Shown here piece by piece: positions 26,782 to 36,099 of a stretch of DNA of 64,000 nt. Source of the stretch: Prevotella sp. UBA2742 (lineage in GTDB: Bacteria; Bacteroidota; Bacteroidia; Bacteroidales; Bacteroidaceae); NCBI GenBank assembly GCA_002353485.1, contig DEJS01000010.1, positions 205,872 to 269,871 of the forward strand. The letters run 5' to 3'. Positions within the stretch are counted from its first letter, which is position 1. Each line of letters starts with the position of its first letter. A model generated the notes under the pieces. That model had not been told where the DNA came from. It did no database searches and saw only the letters and a list, made by a program, of their open reading frames with translations. Position numbers and translations under genes: made by a program.

Positions 26782-27239
26782 ATCTGAAAATTTTGCTGCA
26801 AAGATAGTAATAAATATCTTTCCTGCCAATAATTTGCGTCCGAAAATAATGTTAAAAACTGCTAACGCACGCTTTTCCGTCTCCCGGCAAATGCAAAAGA
26901 AAAGCAAAACAAAACGCAAAGAGAATGAAAATAATCCTTAAAATGCTTGCATATCTCGCTATTTTGCAGTCTGACGCTCCGTGTGCCAACGTTATCCTGC
27001 TATTTTTCGCGCCATTGCACAGAAAGCTCAAACTGTGCATGTTCTCATGGCGTGAGATAGACCAATCGTCACCCTTTTAACTTTTCTTTATTTTTTGGCT
27101 ATATTGCACTTATCATTCAGCGTTCCCATCCACAATTCGAAGAGATTACGAATCTATTCGATACGGAAATTGCAATGTTCCAAGAGAACAAATAGGATAA
27201 AAACAATATTAATTTCAAGTAACAAATAGAAGTTCACAC
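26782..27239. other. gap of about 460 bp without gene
   Basis: No ORF here is convincing. A 7-bp hairpin TGCACAG/CTGTGCA lies at 27016-27039. The stretch ends with a terminator-like hairpin at 27240-27269, which implies that something upstream on the plus strand is transcribed, but I find no clear promoter. Confidence 0.4.
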
Positions 27240-27269
27240 AGGTGGGAATCGAAAGATTTTCACCTTTTT
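27240..27269 (+). terminator. 11-bp hairpin with GAAA loop and T run
   Basis: AGGTGGGAATC (27240-27250) pairs with GATTTTCACCT (27255-27265) around a GAAA tetraloop, with two G-U pairs, followed by TTTT. It insulates the next promoter from upstream transcription. Confidence 0.7.
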
Positions 27270-27270
27270 C

Positions 27271-27301
27271 TTGCTTTTTTCGGAAATAATCCCTATCTTT
27301 G
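27271..27301 (+). promoter_or_regulatory. promoter of the leader/RES/dockerin/cohesin operon
   Basis: TTG (27271-27273), 20 bp, TATCTTTG (27294-27301). The RNA would begin near 27308 with a hairpin, CGCTT...AAGCG (about 27308-27332). Confidence 0.7.
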
Positions 27302-27347
27302 CAGCATCGCTTGTTAGCCCTTAGGGGTAAGCGGGCGGTCTTATTTT

Positions 27348-27494
27348 ATGAGAAAGACGTTTTCGAACGTCTGTCGTTGTGAATCACGAATCTCGCAAAT
27401 CCGTAAAAACCACAACAGACAGATGACAACGAGGCGTCTGCGTGGTGCGTTTCTATATACATTATATTATATAGTCCGTGCTGGCGTGGGCTAA
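27348..27494 (+). CDS. 48-codon leader ORF, Arg-rich
   Basis: The ORF begins MRKTFSNVCRCESRISQIRK and ends YTLYYIVRAGVG. It holds nine Arg. Its first codons form a GACGTT-TTCG-AACGTC hairpin. It stops 2 bp before a terminator-like structure. It may be a regulatory upstream ORF rather than a functional protein. A weak ribosome binding site is normal for this phylum. Confidence 0.5.
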   Translation: MRKTFSNVCRCESRISQIRKNHNRQMTTRRLRGAFLYTLYYIVRAGVG

Positions 27495-27496
27495 CT

Positions 27497-27581
27497 GGCG
27501 TTGTCTATCCTGTGTGGTTTGGGCAATGCGAGAGCCTGTGATTCCAGGATGGGCAGAAGAACAGACACCTACGCCTTTTTT
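27497..27581 (+). terminator. terminator-like structure between leader ORF and operon
   Basis: A three-part stem: GGCGT (27497-27501) with ACGCC (27571-27575), TGTCT (27502-27506) with AGACA (27563-27567), ATCCTG (27507-27512) with CAGGAT (27545-27550), followed by six T (27576-27581). Bulges separate the helices. It could attenuate the downstream genes, or end a stand-alone leader RNA. Confidence 0.5.
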
Positions 27582-27658
27582 GTATCATAAGTTAACCTAA
27601 AGCTAGTTGATAACTGCCGACTCTGGGGTGTTTAGGAGGCAAAGAAAAGAATACCTCT

Positions 27659-28618
27659 ATGAATAAATCCAATAATGTTGATATAAGAAATGCCCATACT
27701 TCCAATAAGTTTATTTTTCAGCAATTAATAAACTCTGCAAAATGTCAAGCTTATCCACTCTATAGTGGCAAAAATGTTATGGAATTGCCCTTGTATTTTG
27801 CCTTTGGAAAATCTTTCAATGATAATTTTGACAATTTTACTTCTCAATATCTGAAAAATCTCAAAGGAAATGATGTAGATAGTGATACTGTCAATCTCGT
27901 TGAAGAATTTATAAAAAATCTTCGCATAACTATTATTGAGTATTTTAATGGGAAATTAGCATCTGCTTATTCTACGTTTAAAGACGCAATGGAACCTATC
28001 AAAGAAATTCTTCCTATAAAAACAGTGCAAAGCGGAACTTTTTACAGAATGAGAGCAGAAGGCGGAATAAGTGAAAAAAAAGAATACTATCACCTTCCTT
28101 TTGACAAAATTCATTTATCTAAAAGTGAACGTTTCAGTATTGAAGGCTATCCATGTCTGTATTTAGGTTATTCCAAACATGTCTGTGAAATTGAGATTTC
28201 AAGTGGTTCACTTGCAAAATTTACTTTGAAAGAGCCTTTAAATAAGATCCTCGATTTAACATTAGGGCAAGGTGATGGAGATAATGATATTTCAGAAATA
28301 GACCTTGTCAAAGTTTATCCATTGATAGCTTCTTGTTACATTGTTCCGTTTTATAGTGTCATACAAGAGAGAGAATGCCGCCCAAATAAATCATTTTTCC
28401 GTGAGGAGTATATTATTCCGCAATTGTTAACACTTTATCTGAAAGAAACAGGTATAGCCAATGGAATTATATATTATTCAGTAAGAGACCCTAAACTTGA
28501 CGTTCAAGGCAGAGACGAAAAAGATCTGAGAAATCTTGTACTATTTACAAATAGAGAGAATGACAAGAGAGAGAGATACGATAGAACATTAATAGATAAA
28601 TTTGATATAACATTATGA
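27659..28618 (+). CDS. RES-domain-like protein
   Basis: Residues about 120-319 fit the RES fold: TFYRMRAEGG (Arg), then RFSIEGYPCLYLGYSKHVCEIEI (Arg, small residues, Glu), and YIIPQLLTLYLKETGIANGIIYYSVRD near the end. RES proteins act as NAD+-degrading toxins or phosphorylases. The N-terminal 115 residues are helical and unknown. No antitoxin of the Xre-MbcA type precedes it. The gene is low in GC. Its stop overlaps the next start (ATGA), so it is translationally coupled to a secreted protein, which is odd for a toxin. Confidence 0.55.
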   Translation: MNKSNNVDIRNAHTSNKFIFQQLINSAKCQAYPLYSGKNVMELPLYFAFGKSFNDNFDNFTSQYLKNLKGNDVDSDTVNLVEEFIKNLRITIIEYFNGKLASAYSTFKDAMEPIKEILPIKTVQSGTFYRMRAEGGISEKKEYYHLPFDKIHLSKSERFSIEGYPCLYLGYSKHVCEIEISSGSLAKFTLKEPLNKILDLTLGQGDGDNDISEIDLVKVYPLIASCYIVPFYSVIQERECRPNKSFFREEYIIPQLLTLYLKETGIANGIIYYSVRDPKLDVQGRDEKDLRNLVLFTNRENDKRERYDRTLIDKFDITL

Positions 28619-31600
28619 AACGATTACTATTGTCTGCAGCAATGTTCCTATGCTGTGTAGCAACTACGTTTGCTCAGTTTAGCGGATCGGGGTCGGGAAC
28701 CAAGAATGACCCTTATCTGATTTTGAATCCGATTCAGTTGAGCCAGATGCGTAATTATCTGAAGCAAGATGGTGTGTACTTTAAGCTGATGGCAAACATC
28801 GATGTGTCGGAATTCATCGAAGATGAGTGGTCTTCGCAGGGTTGGATGCCTATCGGCACATCATCTACTCCCTTTAAGGGCGTACTTGATGGAAATGGGA
28901 AAACCATCTCTGGGTTATGGATTAAAAGAAGCAATGCTGATTATGTGGGTTTCTTTGGCTATACCCAAGATGCAACGATTAAAAATGTGACAATTGTAGC
29001 CAAAGATATTGTGGGAAAAGACAATGTTGCAGGATTATCAGGTTATAGTGATTTTTCCACATTCAATGGGGTCAACTTTTCAGCAACGAAAATTCAAGGA
29101 GGAACTAATGTGGGTGGATTGGCAGGCAAATCTAACTACACAACGATTAGTGGCTGTAGTATTATTTCTACTATTGAGATTACCGGTATCGGCAATGACG
29201 TTGGTGGAATTGTTGGCTGTATTACTAGTGGTTCTATATCAGAATGCAAAGTTTCATGTAACGCTATCATTGGCGCAAATGGTGTCGGAGGAGTTTTCGG
29301 TACAGATAACTCTAAAGTAGCCCCGATTACAAATTGCCATGTACAGGGTAATATAAATGGAGGAGATGATGTCGGTGGTATTTGTGGACATAGCAGTGGA
29401 AATATTACTAACGCTGTATTCTGTGGCAATGTGACTGCCACCAAAAAAGCTGGCGGTATAAGTGGAAGCTGTGGTAGTGGTACCACCAGTGGCTGTTACG
29501 CAGTAGCACATGTAAACGCTTCTGGAAACCTAGTCGGTGGTTTAATCGGGGAAAGTAGATTCAACTATTTAAGAGATAGTTATTTTAGTGGCACTATTTC
29601 AGGCAATGAACAAGTAGGTGGCTTGGTGGGATATCAAGTTAGAGGAGAAACCCGTAGATGTTATGCTAATACCACGATTAGTGGAGCAAAAGCAATCGGC
29701 GGATTGGTAGGCAAAATTGAAGGCAATGATCAGAGTTATGCATATTTAAGAGCTAATGTTGCGATTTGTTCTTCCATAAAGGCTACAGTGGGGAATGTTG
29801 GAAGAATATATGGCGAAAAAGGATCCTATGGTTGGGTTAAAATAGGTACAATGGGCACTACAGAAGAAAATAAAGCATGGAACAAAGCCATCATCGTTAG
29901 TGCTGGAGTAGCACAAGATATAGAAGATAATGAGCAAAATGGCACCAGCGTCAGTGCAACCACTCTTAAGTTGAAGGCCACATATGTAGCTATGGGTTGG
30001 GACTTTACCAACACTTGGGAGATTCAAGAAACAGAGTGCTATCCTTACATGAAATCTCAGACTGCTCCCCCAGTGATTCAGTCTGCAGTAGTTTCTGGAG
30101 CGACGACCATTAGCGGAAAATGTGTGGATGGTGGCACTGTGACCTTGGAGATTGACGGCGTGAAGCAACAGATGATAAGCAAAAATCATGAATTCTCGTT
30201 TACAGTAAGTCCTTTGCAAGCAGGTCACGAGGTACGTGTCTCTGCAAAAGCCGATGGCAAGGAACAGTCGTATTATACGACAGAAGTAGTTTCTTTCTTG
30301 GGTAAAGGAACAGAGGCAGATCCTTATCAGGTATATACCGCTGCAGATCTGACGCAAGTTTATCGTAAGGGCTATTTTAAGCTGATGAACGACATTGACC
30401 TGACCAGTTATATTAATCAATTTAGCCCAACAGAAGGTTGGCAGTCTATAGGTCGTGACGGCAGCGAAACGATTCATTTTGATGGTAATGGGCATAAGAT
30501 TACAGGACTCTGGTGTAACTCCACACGAGACAATACGGGACTATTCTCGTGCTTTGCCAATGGCGAAATCAAGAATCTGACAGTAGAGACAGCCAAGAAC
30601 AAGCAAGTGAAAGGTGGTAAGAATACTGGTATTATCATTGGTAAGATGATTAATGGAACGATAGAGAACTGTGTAGTATCTGGTAGTGTCGCTGACGGTA
30701 CACCTGTTGGCGGTATCGTTGGTTTGATGGATAATGGAAACATCTCGAAATGTCAGGCTAATGTCACCGTCAATACGACAGGTACGACATCATACGTTGG
30801 TGGAATTGTCGGAGAAATTACAGGTGGAGAAATTGACCAGTGCTTTACCCAAGGAACGCTGACTGCTACAGGCTCTGAGTCGTATGCTGCAGGATTGGTA
30901 GGAAAGAACTCTGCAACCGTTACAAACTGTTACAGTAATGCCACTATCACCTCGTCTTATAACGCAGCAGGTATTGTGGCTTACAACTATGGCGTTGTGG
31001 ATAAGTGCTATGCTACAGGTAATCTCTTCAGCAGCAACTATGCCGCAGGTATTATTGGCTATAACGATGGTGCCAATGCGGTAGTGAAGAACTGTGCAGC
31101 CATGAACAATAAGATAGATGTAACCTACGAATCGCAACAACAGCAGCAAGGCGGAGGTTACGGTCAGCGTATCATAGGAGGCATCAAGAACAGTGCTCCC
31201 GCACCTGAATTGAACAACTATGCATTGAAGAGTATGCAGGTTTCCGTGAACAATGTTGCCCAAAAGGTTTATGATGACATCATGAATGGTGTCGGAAAGA
31301 ACGGCTCAGACCTGTTGAAAGCCAGTACCTATCAGGAATTGGGCTGGGACTTTACAAATACTTGGACAATCAAGGAAGATGAAAACTATCCTTCGCTGAA
31401 GAACAATGATGGTACTGTGGTTAAGCCTGGCGAGGATCCTAATCCAGAACCAGACCCTGAGCCAACGCAGAGCGAGGTTGACAAGATTACAGTGGCAGAG
31501 GTGGGAGCAACCAAGGGTCTGCAAGCCGCATTTGGCATTGACTTGGAGAACAAGACGACCGCCCTGACTGCTTATCAGTTTGACCTGACATTGCCAGACG

Positions 31601-32631
31601 GGTTCTCTTTGAGCGTGAATGACAAGGGCAAGTTCTTGGTGACTAAGACCAGTCGCTATGAAGATGACAGTCAGACACTGAACATCTCGAAACTGGAGGG
31701 TAACTCCTATCGTTTTGTCTGCTTCTCCATGTCAAACGAGATAATCACTGGTACGAGTGGTGCTATTCTTAATGTTGCATTGACTATTGGTGAAAGTGTC
31801 AACGAAGGTAGTTATGAAGCTACTATTTCCAATATTGTGGTTACAAAGACGGATGGAACCCAACTGAAACTGAGTGATGCAAAGTTCAACATCGTGGTGA
31901 CCAACGTCATCAAGGGTGATGCCAATGGTGATGGCGAAGTGAACGTATCAGATATCGTTGAGATTGTAAACTACATCATGAACAAGCCTTCCGATAAGTT
32001 CGTCTTTGCAGCTGCAGACCTGAATGGTGACGGTGAGGTGAACGTGACAGACATTGTGAAGGTGGTTTCCATTATCATGTCATCAAGCAACAATGCTCCT
32101 AAGCGTGCTGCTGTAGCAGAAATGGTGGATAACGACCAACTGGAAATGACAAGCAAAGACAGTCAGACATTGTCTCTCAATTTGCAGAACGAGGGAAGCT
32201 ATGTTGCCTCGCAGTTCGATGTTGTGCTCTCTGCTGGTCAGACGCTTGAAAGCATCCAACTGAACAGCAAGCGCATGGAGCATCATCAGATGACTTACAC
32301 GAAGACTGGTGATAATCGCTATAAGGTTGTCATCTATTCATTGAACAACGCTGCCTATAAAGGTCAGAGTGGTGAACTGCTGAACATCAAGGTTGCTGGC
32401 AGTGGAGACGTAAGCGTGGAGGATATCCTGTTTGTTACTGCCGGACAGATGGAGAAGAACTTCCCACCATTGCGTAGAGGGACAACGGGTATCAGCTTGA
32501 CTACGAAACAGGCAGAGACAATGGATATCTACACCATTGATGGCCGCTTGATCCGTAAGCAGGCTAAGAGTACGGATGGATTAGAGAAAGGCTTGTATAT
32601 TATTAATGGTAAAAAACAAATAGTACGATGA
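28615..32631 (+). CDS. large GLUG-repeat / dockerin surface protein
   Basis: The signal peptide is MKRLLLSAAMFLCCVATTFA. Two regions (about 22-480 and 560-930) consist of GLUG-type beta-helix repeats, each opened by G.GT..DPY. Residues about 960-1095 are cohesin-like (ITVAEVGATKGLQAAFGIDL, YQFDLTLPDGFSL). Two calcium loops at about 1101 and 1141 (GDANGDGEVNVSDIV, DLNGDGEVNVTDIV) make a type I dockerin pair. A second cohesin-like part and a type-IX-like tail (MDIYTIDGRLIRKQ...KGLYIINGKK) end the chain. It is probably an exported adhesin or scaffold. Confidence 0.8.
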   Translation: MKRLLLSAAMFLCCVATTFAQFSGSGSGTKNDPYLILNPIQLSQMRNYLKQDGVYFKLMANIDVSEFIEDEWSSQGWMPIGTSSTPFKGVLDGNGKTISGLWIKRSNADYVGFFGYTQDATIKNVTIVAKDIVGKDNVAGLSGYSDFSTFNGVNFSATKIQGGTNVGGLAGKSNYTTISGCSIISTIEITGIGNDVGGIVGCITSGSISECKVSCNAIIGANGVGGVFGTDNSKVAPITNCHVQGNINGGDDVGGICGHSSGNITNAVFCGNVTATKKAGGISGSCGSGTTSGCYAVAHVNASGNLVGGLIGESRFNYLRDSYFSGTISGNEQVGGLVGYQVRGETRRCYANTTISGAKAIGGLVGKIEGNDQSYAYLRANVAICSSIKATVGNVGRIYGEKGSYGWVKIGTMGTTEENKAWNKAIIVSAGVAQDIEDNEQNGTSVSATTLKLKATYVAMGWDFTNTWEIQETECYPYMKSQTAPPVIQSAVVSGATTISGKCVDGGTVTLEIDGVKQQMISKNHEFSFTVSPLQAGHEVRVSAKADGKEQSYYTTEVVSFLGKGTEADPYQVYTAADLTQVYRKGYFKLMNDIDLTSYINQFSPTEGWQSIGRDGSETIHFDGNGHKITGLWCNSTRDNTGLFSCFANGEIKNLTVETAKNKQVKGGKNTGIIIGKMINGTIENCVVSGSVADGTPVGGIVGLMDNGNISKCQANVTVNTTGTTSYVGGIVGEITGGEIDQCFTQGTLTATGSESYAAGLVGKNSATVTNCYSNATITSSYNAAGIVAYNYGVVDKCYATGNLFSSNYAAGIIGYNDGANAVVKNCAAMNNKIDVTYESQQQQQGGGYGQRIIGGIKNSAPAPELNNYALKSMQVSVNNVAQKVYDDIMNGVGKNGSDLLKASTYQELGWDFTNTWTIKEDENYPSLKNNDGTVVKPGEDPNPEPDPEPTQSEVDKITVAEVGATKGLQAAFGIDLENKTTALTAYQFDLTLPDGFSLSVNDKGKFLVTKTSRYEDDSQTLNISKLEGNSYRFVCFSMSNEIITGTSGAILNVALTIGESVNEGSYEATISNIVVTKTDGTQLKLSDAKFNIVVTNVIKGDANGDGEVNVSDIVEIVNYIMNKPSDKFVFAAADLNGDGEVNVTDIVKVVSIIMSSSNNAPKRAAVAEMVDNDQLEMTSKDSQTLSLNLQNEGSYVASQFDVVLSAGQTLESIQLNSKRMEHHQMTYTKTGDNRYKVVIYSLNNAAYKGQSGELLNIKVAGSGDVSVEDILFVTAGQMEKNFPPLRRGTTGISLTTKQAETMDIYTIDGRLIRKQAKSTDGLEKGLYIINGKKQIVR

Positions 32632-35156
32632 AACATATTAAGTTCTTATTATTGGCTGTTCTGCTCACATTGGTGGGCAGAACATACGCCGACAACCTGA
32701 CTGTGGCGAATGTAGAACTGAAACCTGGTGAAAGCAAAAACGTTGCCATTAGTCTGGAGAATCCTACGAAGAAGTACACCGCTTTCCAGTTTGACTTGGA
32801 ACTGCCCGAAGGGGTGACTGTTGAGTTGAAGAACAATGGGAAGCCCAAGATCAGTCTTAACGAGGACCGTATTGACGATCACACATTGACTGTACAGGAT
32901 TTGGGTTCAGGCAGCTACCGTTTGTTATGCTTCTCCATGTCAAATGCAGAATTATACGGAACGAGTGGAACCTTGATAACGATGACTCTGCATGCTGCTG
33001 ACAATGTAAGTGCTGGAGCAAAAACAGGTAATATTAAATCGCAGGTGTTTACGGAAACAAGTGGCACTCAGGTGAAATGGGACGACTTATCTTTTACTAT
33101 CACGATTGCTGCTGCCGTTGTTCCAGAGGTCACAGCAGACAACAAAAGTCGTGAGTATGGTGAAGAGAATCCTGCATTTACCTATACCACCAGTGCATCA
33201 TTGACTGGAGAGCCTTCTCTTACAACTACAGCCACCAAGACCTCACCTGTCGGGGAATACGACATTGTGGTGGAAAGAGGAACTATCACGGGTGACTACA
33301 CAGCAAAGAATGGTAAGCTGACTATCACCAAGGCTCCGCTGACGATAACTGCCAAGAGCTACACCATCAAGCAGGGTGATGCCCTTCCAACATTCGAAGC
33401 AGAGTACACAGGTTTCAAGAACAATGAAACTGCAAGCGTCTTGAGTGCTCAGCCAACGATTACGACAAGTGCTACTTCTGCCAGTGAACCTGGAACCTAC
33501 GACATTGTTGTTTCTGGTGCAAGTGTCACGAACTATGAGATCAGTTACGTCAAGGGTACTTTGACAATCACCAAGGCTGATGAAGTTGTAGTGACAGCCA
33601 AGAGCTACAGCCGTAAGTATGGTGAGGCTAATCCTGCCTTTGAATACACAACCTCTGGTGCAACACTAACTGGCACACCAAGCATCACTTGTACTGCCAC
33701 AGCAACATCACCAGTCGGTGAATATGACATTGTGGCAAGCAAGGGAACGGTTACGAACTATAACGTGACTTACGTAAATGGTAAGCTAACCATCACGAAG
33801 GCTCCATTAACCATTACTGCCAAGAGCTACACCATCAAGCAGGGTGATGCATTGCCAGCGTTCGAGGCAGAGTATAGTGGTTTCAAGAACAATGAGACTG
33901 CAAGCGTCTTGAGTGCTCAGCCAACGATTACGACAACTGCTACTTCTGCCAGTGAACCAGGAACCTATGATATTGTTGTTTCTGGTGCAAGTGCCACGAA
34001 CTATGAGATCAGTTACGTCAAGGGTACTTTGACAATCACCAAGGCTGATGAAGTCGTAGTGACAGCCAAGAGCTACAGCAGAGAATATGGTGAAGCTAAT
34101 CCTACGTTTGAATATACCACCTCTGGTGCAACACTGAGTGGTACACCAAGCATTACTTGTTCCGCAACAGCAACCTCACCTGTTGGTGAATATGACATTG
34201 TGGCAAGTAAGGGAACAGTTACGAACTATAACGTTACTTACGTAAATGGTAAACTAACCATCACCAAGGCTCCATTGACGATAACTGCCAAGAGCTACAC
34301 CATCAAGCAGGGTGATGCCCTTCCAACATTCGAAGCAGAGTATAGCGGTTTCAAGAACAATGAAACGAAAGCTGTGTTGAGTGCTCAGCCAACGATTACA
34401 ACAAGCGCGACTTCTGCCAGTGAGCCTGGAACCTATGACATTGTAGTTTCTGATGCAAGTGCTACGAACTATGAGATCAGTTATGTAAAAGGTACATTGA
34501 CAATATCGGCCGTTGAGGTAGAGCCCGTGACAGAGACGGAAACTACTACTTTCAGCGAAACGGTAAACGAGAATACAAACTTGTCGAATACCGTTATTGA
34601 CAATACTTACTTCAACATGAATGCTGCAAACGGTGACGGATATGATGCTACAGAACAGGCTATCGTGCTGAACTCAACGACAACAGAAAGTCAGATGAAT
34701 ACAGTAGAGAATGCAGAGGTGGGTGATGCTGCCATACGACAGAACTTTAATGGTATCATCTTCGAAGTAGCAGCTGGTAGTGGCACGATAACGATTGACG
34801 TTAAGACGAAAGGAACGTATGTGCTGAATGTGCAGATAGGAAAAGGTGAACCAAACAAGATAACCAAGTCGGAGCGTGGTACAGCAGATGTGGCTTATAA
34901 CGTGTCAGTTCCCACCTATGTCTATCTGTATGCCTCAACGTCTGGAGCCAGCAGTGCACTAAAGCGCGCAGCTGCACCCAACAGTGTATTGCTCTATAGC
35001 TATAAAGTGACTGTGGCAGTAAATGGCATTCATGTAGTGACTACTGACAATCTGGAGAATGCGAAATGGTACACACTGGATGGACTTCAGTTGCAAGGGA
35101 AACCCACCAAGAAGGGCCTCTACATTGTGAATGGCCGTAAGGTGATAGTGAAATAA
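32628..35156 (+). CDS. cohesin-like / MBG-repeat surface protein
   Basis: The start overlaps the preceding stop (ATGA). A signal peptide (MKHIKFLLLAVLLTLVGRTYA) precedes a cohesin-like module (residues about 24-160; AFQFDLELPEGVTVELKNNG). Six MBG modules follow (about 165-630) in alternating types: SREYGEENPAF and TIKQGDALPTFEAEYSGFKN. A less ordered part and a type-IX-like tail (KWYTLDGLQLQGKPTKKGLY) close it. The cohesin-like fold may meet the dockerin of the previous gene product. A terminator follows. Confidence 0.8.
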   Translation: MKHIKFLLLAVLLTLVGRTYADNLTVANVELKPGESKNVAISLENPTKKYTAFQFDLELPEGVTVELKNNGKPKISLNEDRIDDHTLTVQDLGSGSYRLLCFSMSNAELYGTSGTLITMTLHAADNVSAGAKTGNIKSQVFTETSGTQVKWDDLSFTITIAAAVVPEVTADNKSREYGEENPAFTYTTSASLTGEPSLTTTATKTSPVGEYDIVVERGTITGDYTAKNGKLTITKAPLTITAKSYTIKQGDALPTFEAEYTGFKNNETASVLSAQPTITTSATSASEPGTYDIVVSGASVTNYEISYVKGTLTITKADEVVVTAKSYSRKYGEANPAFEYTTSGATLTGTPSITCTATATSPVGEYDIVASKGTVTNYNVTYVNGKLTITKAPLTITAKSYTIKQGDALPAFEAEYSGFKNNETASVLSAQPTITTTATSASEPGTYDIVVSGASATNYEISYVKGTLTITKADEVVVTAKSYSREYGEANPTFEYTTSGATLSGTPSITCSATATSPVGEYDIVASKGTVTNYNVTYVNGKLTITKAPLTITAKSYTIKQGDALPTFEAEYSGFKNNETKAVLSAQPTITTSATSASEPGTYDIVVSDASATNYEISYVKGTLTISAVEVEPVTETETTTFSETVNENTNLSNTVIDNTYFNMNAANGDGYDATEQAIVLNSTTTESQMNTVENAEVGDAAIRQNFNGIIFEVAAGSGTITIDVKTKGTYVLNVQIGKGEPNKITKSERGTADVAYNVSVPTYVYLYASTSGASSALKRAAAPNSVLLYSYKVTVAVNGIHVVTTDNLENAKWYTLDGLQLQGKPTKKGLYIVNGRKVIVK
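33330..34500 (+). repeat. 468-bp tandem repeat inside the MBG gene
   Basis: The sequence starting at AAGGCTCC recurs at 33330, 33798 and 34266, exactly 468 bp apart. Each unit codes for one pair of MBG modules (156 residues), and the copies are nearly identical, so recent duplication or recombination is likely. Confidence 0.85.
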
Positions 35157-35175
35157 CCTCATCGTAAATAGACAG

Positions 35176-35203
35176 AAGGACTTCCGAATGGGAGTCCTTT
35201 TTC
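35176..35203 (+). terminator. terminator of the dockerin/cohesin operon
   Basis: AAGGACTTCC (35176-35185) pairs with GGGAGTCCTT (35190-35199), loop GAAT, then TTTTT. A second hairpin (AAACGGAAG to CTTCCGTTT, about 35378-35407) lies downstream. Confidence 0.8.
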
Positions 35204-35452
35204 GTGATACGAAATTTTGTTGAGAAATAACATGAATCTAAACTCTAGCCAGCTCCCAGCCAGCTCTTAAGCTGCTCCTAGGCTTACTCATGAGGGTATG
35301 ACACGTACCAGTATGACACGTATCAGGTGCCTGTCATATGGGATTCTTTGATTTGTTCCCCAAAGATAAGAATAGAGAAACGGAAGTCAGTCGCGGCTTC
35401 CGTTTCTTTGTGTCTGGGCGGCGCTTTTGTGAGGAAATAATTGGGGAAATGC

Positions 35453-35483
35453 TTGGTTTTCTCGATTATTTTTCGTAACTTTG
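35453..35483 (+). promoter_or_regulatory. promoter upstream of smalltalk gene, with GC-rich repeats in the leader
   Basis: TTG (35453-35455), 20 bp, TAACTTTG (35476-35483). The 135-nt leader contains CTACGGCGACC and GCTCGAGCAAGCTCGGCT palindrome-like blocks. The gap 35204-35617 contains no gene I can support. Confidence 0.6.
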
Positions 35484-35617
35484 CCGTAGCAACAGAGATG
35501 CTACGGCGACCTCGGCGTCGGCTCAGCATAGCTCGAGCAAGCTCGGCTCTGCGTTCACCTAGCACGACGTTGTACTTGATAATTAACCCTATTTATTCAC
35601 ATAAAAAACACACGATT

Positions 35618-35707
35618 ATGAACAAGACATGGAAAACAATTCTGAAAGTCATCAGTTACGTCATTGCCGCCATCCTCGGCGCAGCAGGTGAGGCGACTAT
35701 GATGTAA
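35618..35707 (+). CDS. smalltalk-type small protein, 29 aa
   Basis: MNKTWKTILKVISYVIAAIL followed by GAAGEATMM: a short basic start and a single hydrophobic helix, the pattern of the 'smalltalk' peptides found in Bacteroidales beside HU-like and amidase genes. It lies in the usual neighbourhood here (an HU-HIG protein follows). Its role is unknown; membrane location is likely. Confidence 0.6.
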   Translation: MNKTWKTILKVISYVIAAILGAAGEATMM

Positions 35708-35727
35708 GATGTAAGAGTTATTACGCT

Positions 35728-35937
35728 ATGGAAAACACACACTTTAAGGTCTCTCAGTACGCTTGTGCGGTGCTGCTCATCGTGAGCAGCATCGCGCTCG
35801 TAGCCTACCAGGTGGTCAGCATCGAGGATGTCGCCGCCGGGCTGCTCTACTATGTGGCGCAGTCGTTCCTGCTGGCAGGCAGCATCTTCGGGCTCGAACA
35901 GTACGTCCGCATCATTAGCCAGCGCTACCGTAAATAG
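35728..35937 (+). CDS. small two-helix membrane protein
   Basis: Residues about 12-28 (ACAVLLIVSSIALVAYQVV) and 38-53 (LLYYVAQSFLLAGSIFG) are membrane segments, with a basic C-terminus (RIISQRYRK). It begins 20 bp after the smalltalk gene. Family not recognised; probably one unit with smalltalk. Confidence 0.6.
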   Translation: MENTHFKVSQYACAVLLIVSSIALVAYQVVSIEDVAAGLLYYVAQSFLLAGSIFGLEQYVRIISQRYRK

Positions 35938-35971
35938 GTGTGCAGAACAAGCGAAAAAAGTTGCATAAACA

Positions 35972-36063
35972 TTTGGTAGTCTCAGAAATTTTTCGTACCT
36001 TTGCATTGTAGTTCAGAAGTGAGCTAACAAGCGGGATTCCGGCCACCCGATGCAGCTGGCCGG
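35972..36063 (+). promoter_or_regulatory. promoter and leader hairpin of the HU-HIG gene
   Basis: TTTG (35972-35975), 20 bp, TACCTTTG (35996-36003). In the leader, CCGGCCA (36039-36045) pairs with TGGCCGG (36057-36063). The leader also shares GCTAACAAGCGG with no other element I could match confidently. Confidence 0.65.
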
Positions 36064-36099
36064 ACACAATATTCTAATACCATAAAAAACATTACAACT

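Noticed and set aside
35323..35565. Minus-strand ORF with an Arg-rich start (ERRAELARAMLSRRRGRRS)
   Set aside because: It lies over a promoter and palindromic leader sequence of the smalltalk gene. The Arg-rich translation comes from the repeat itself.
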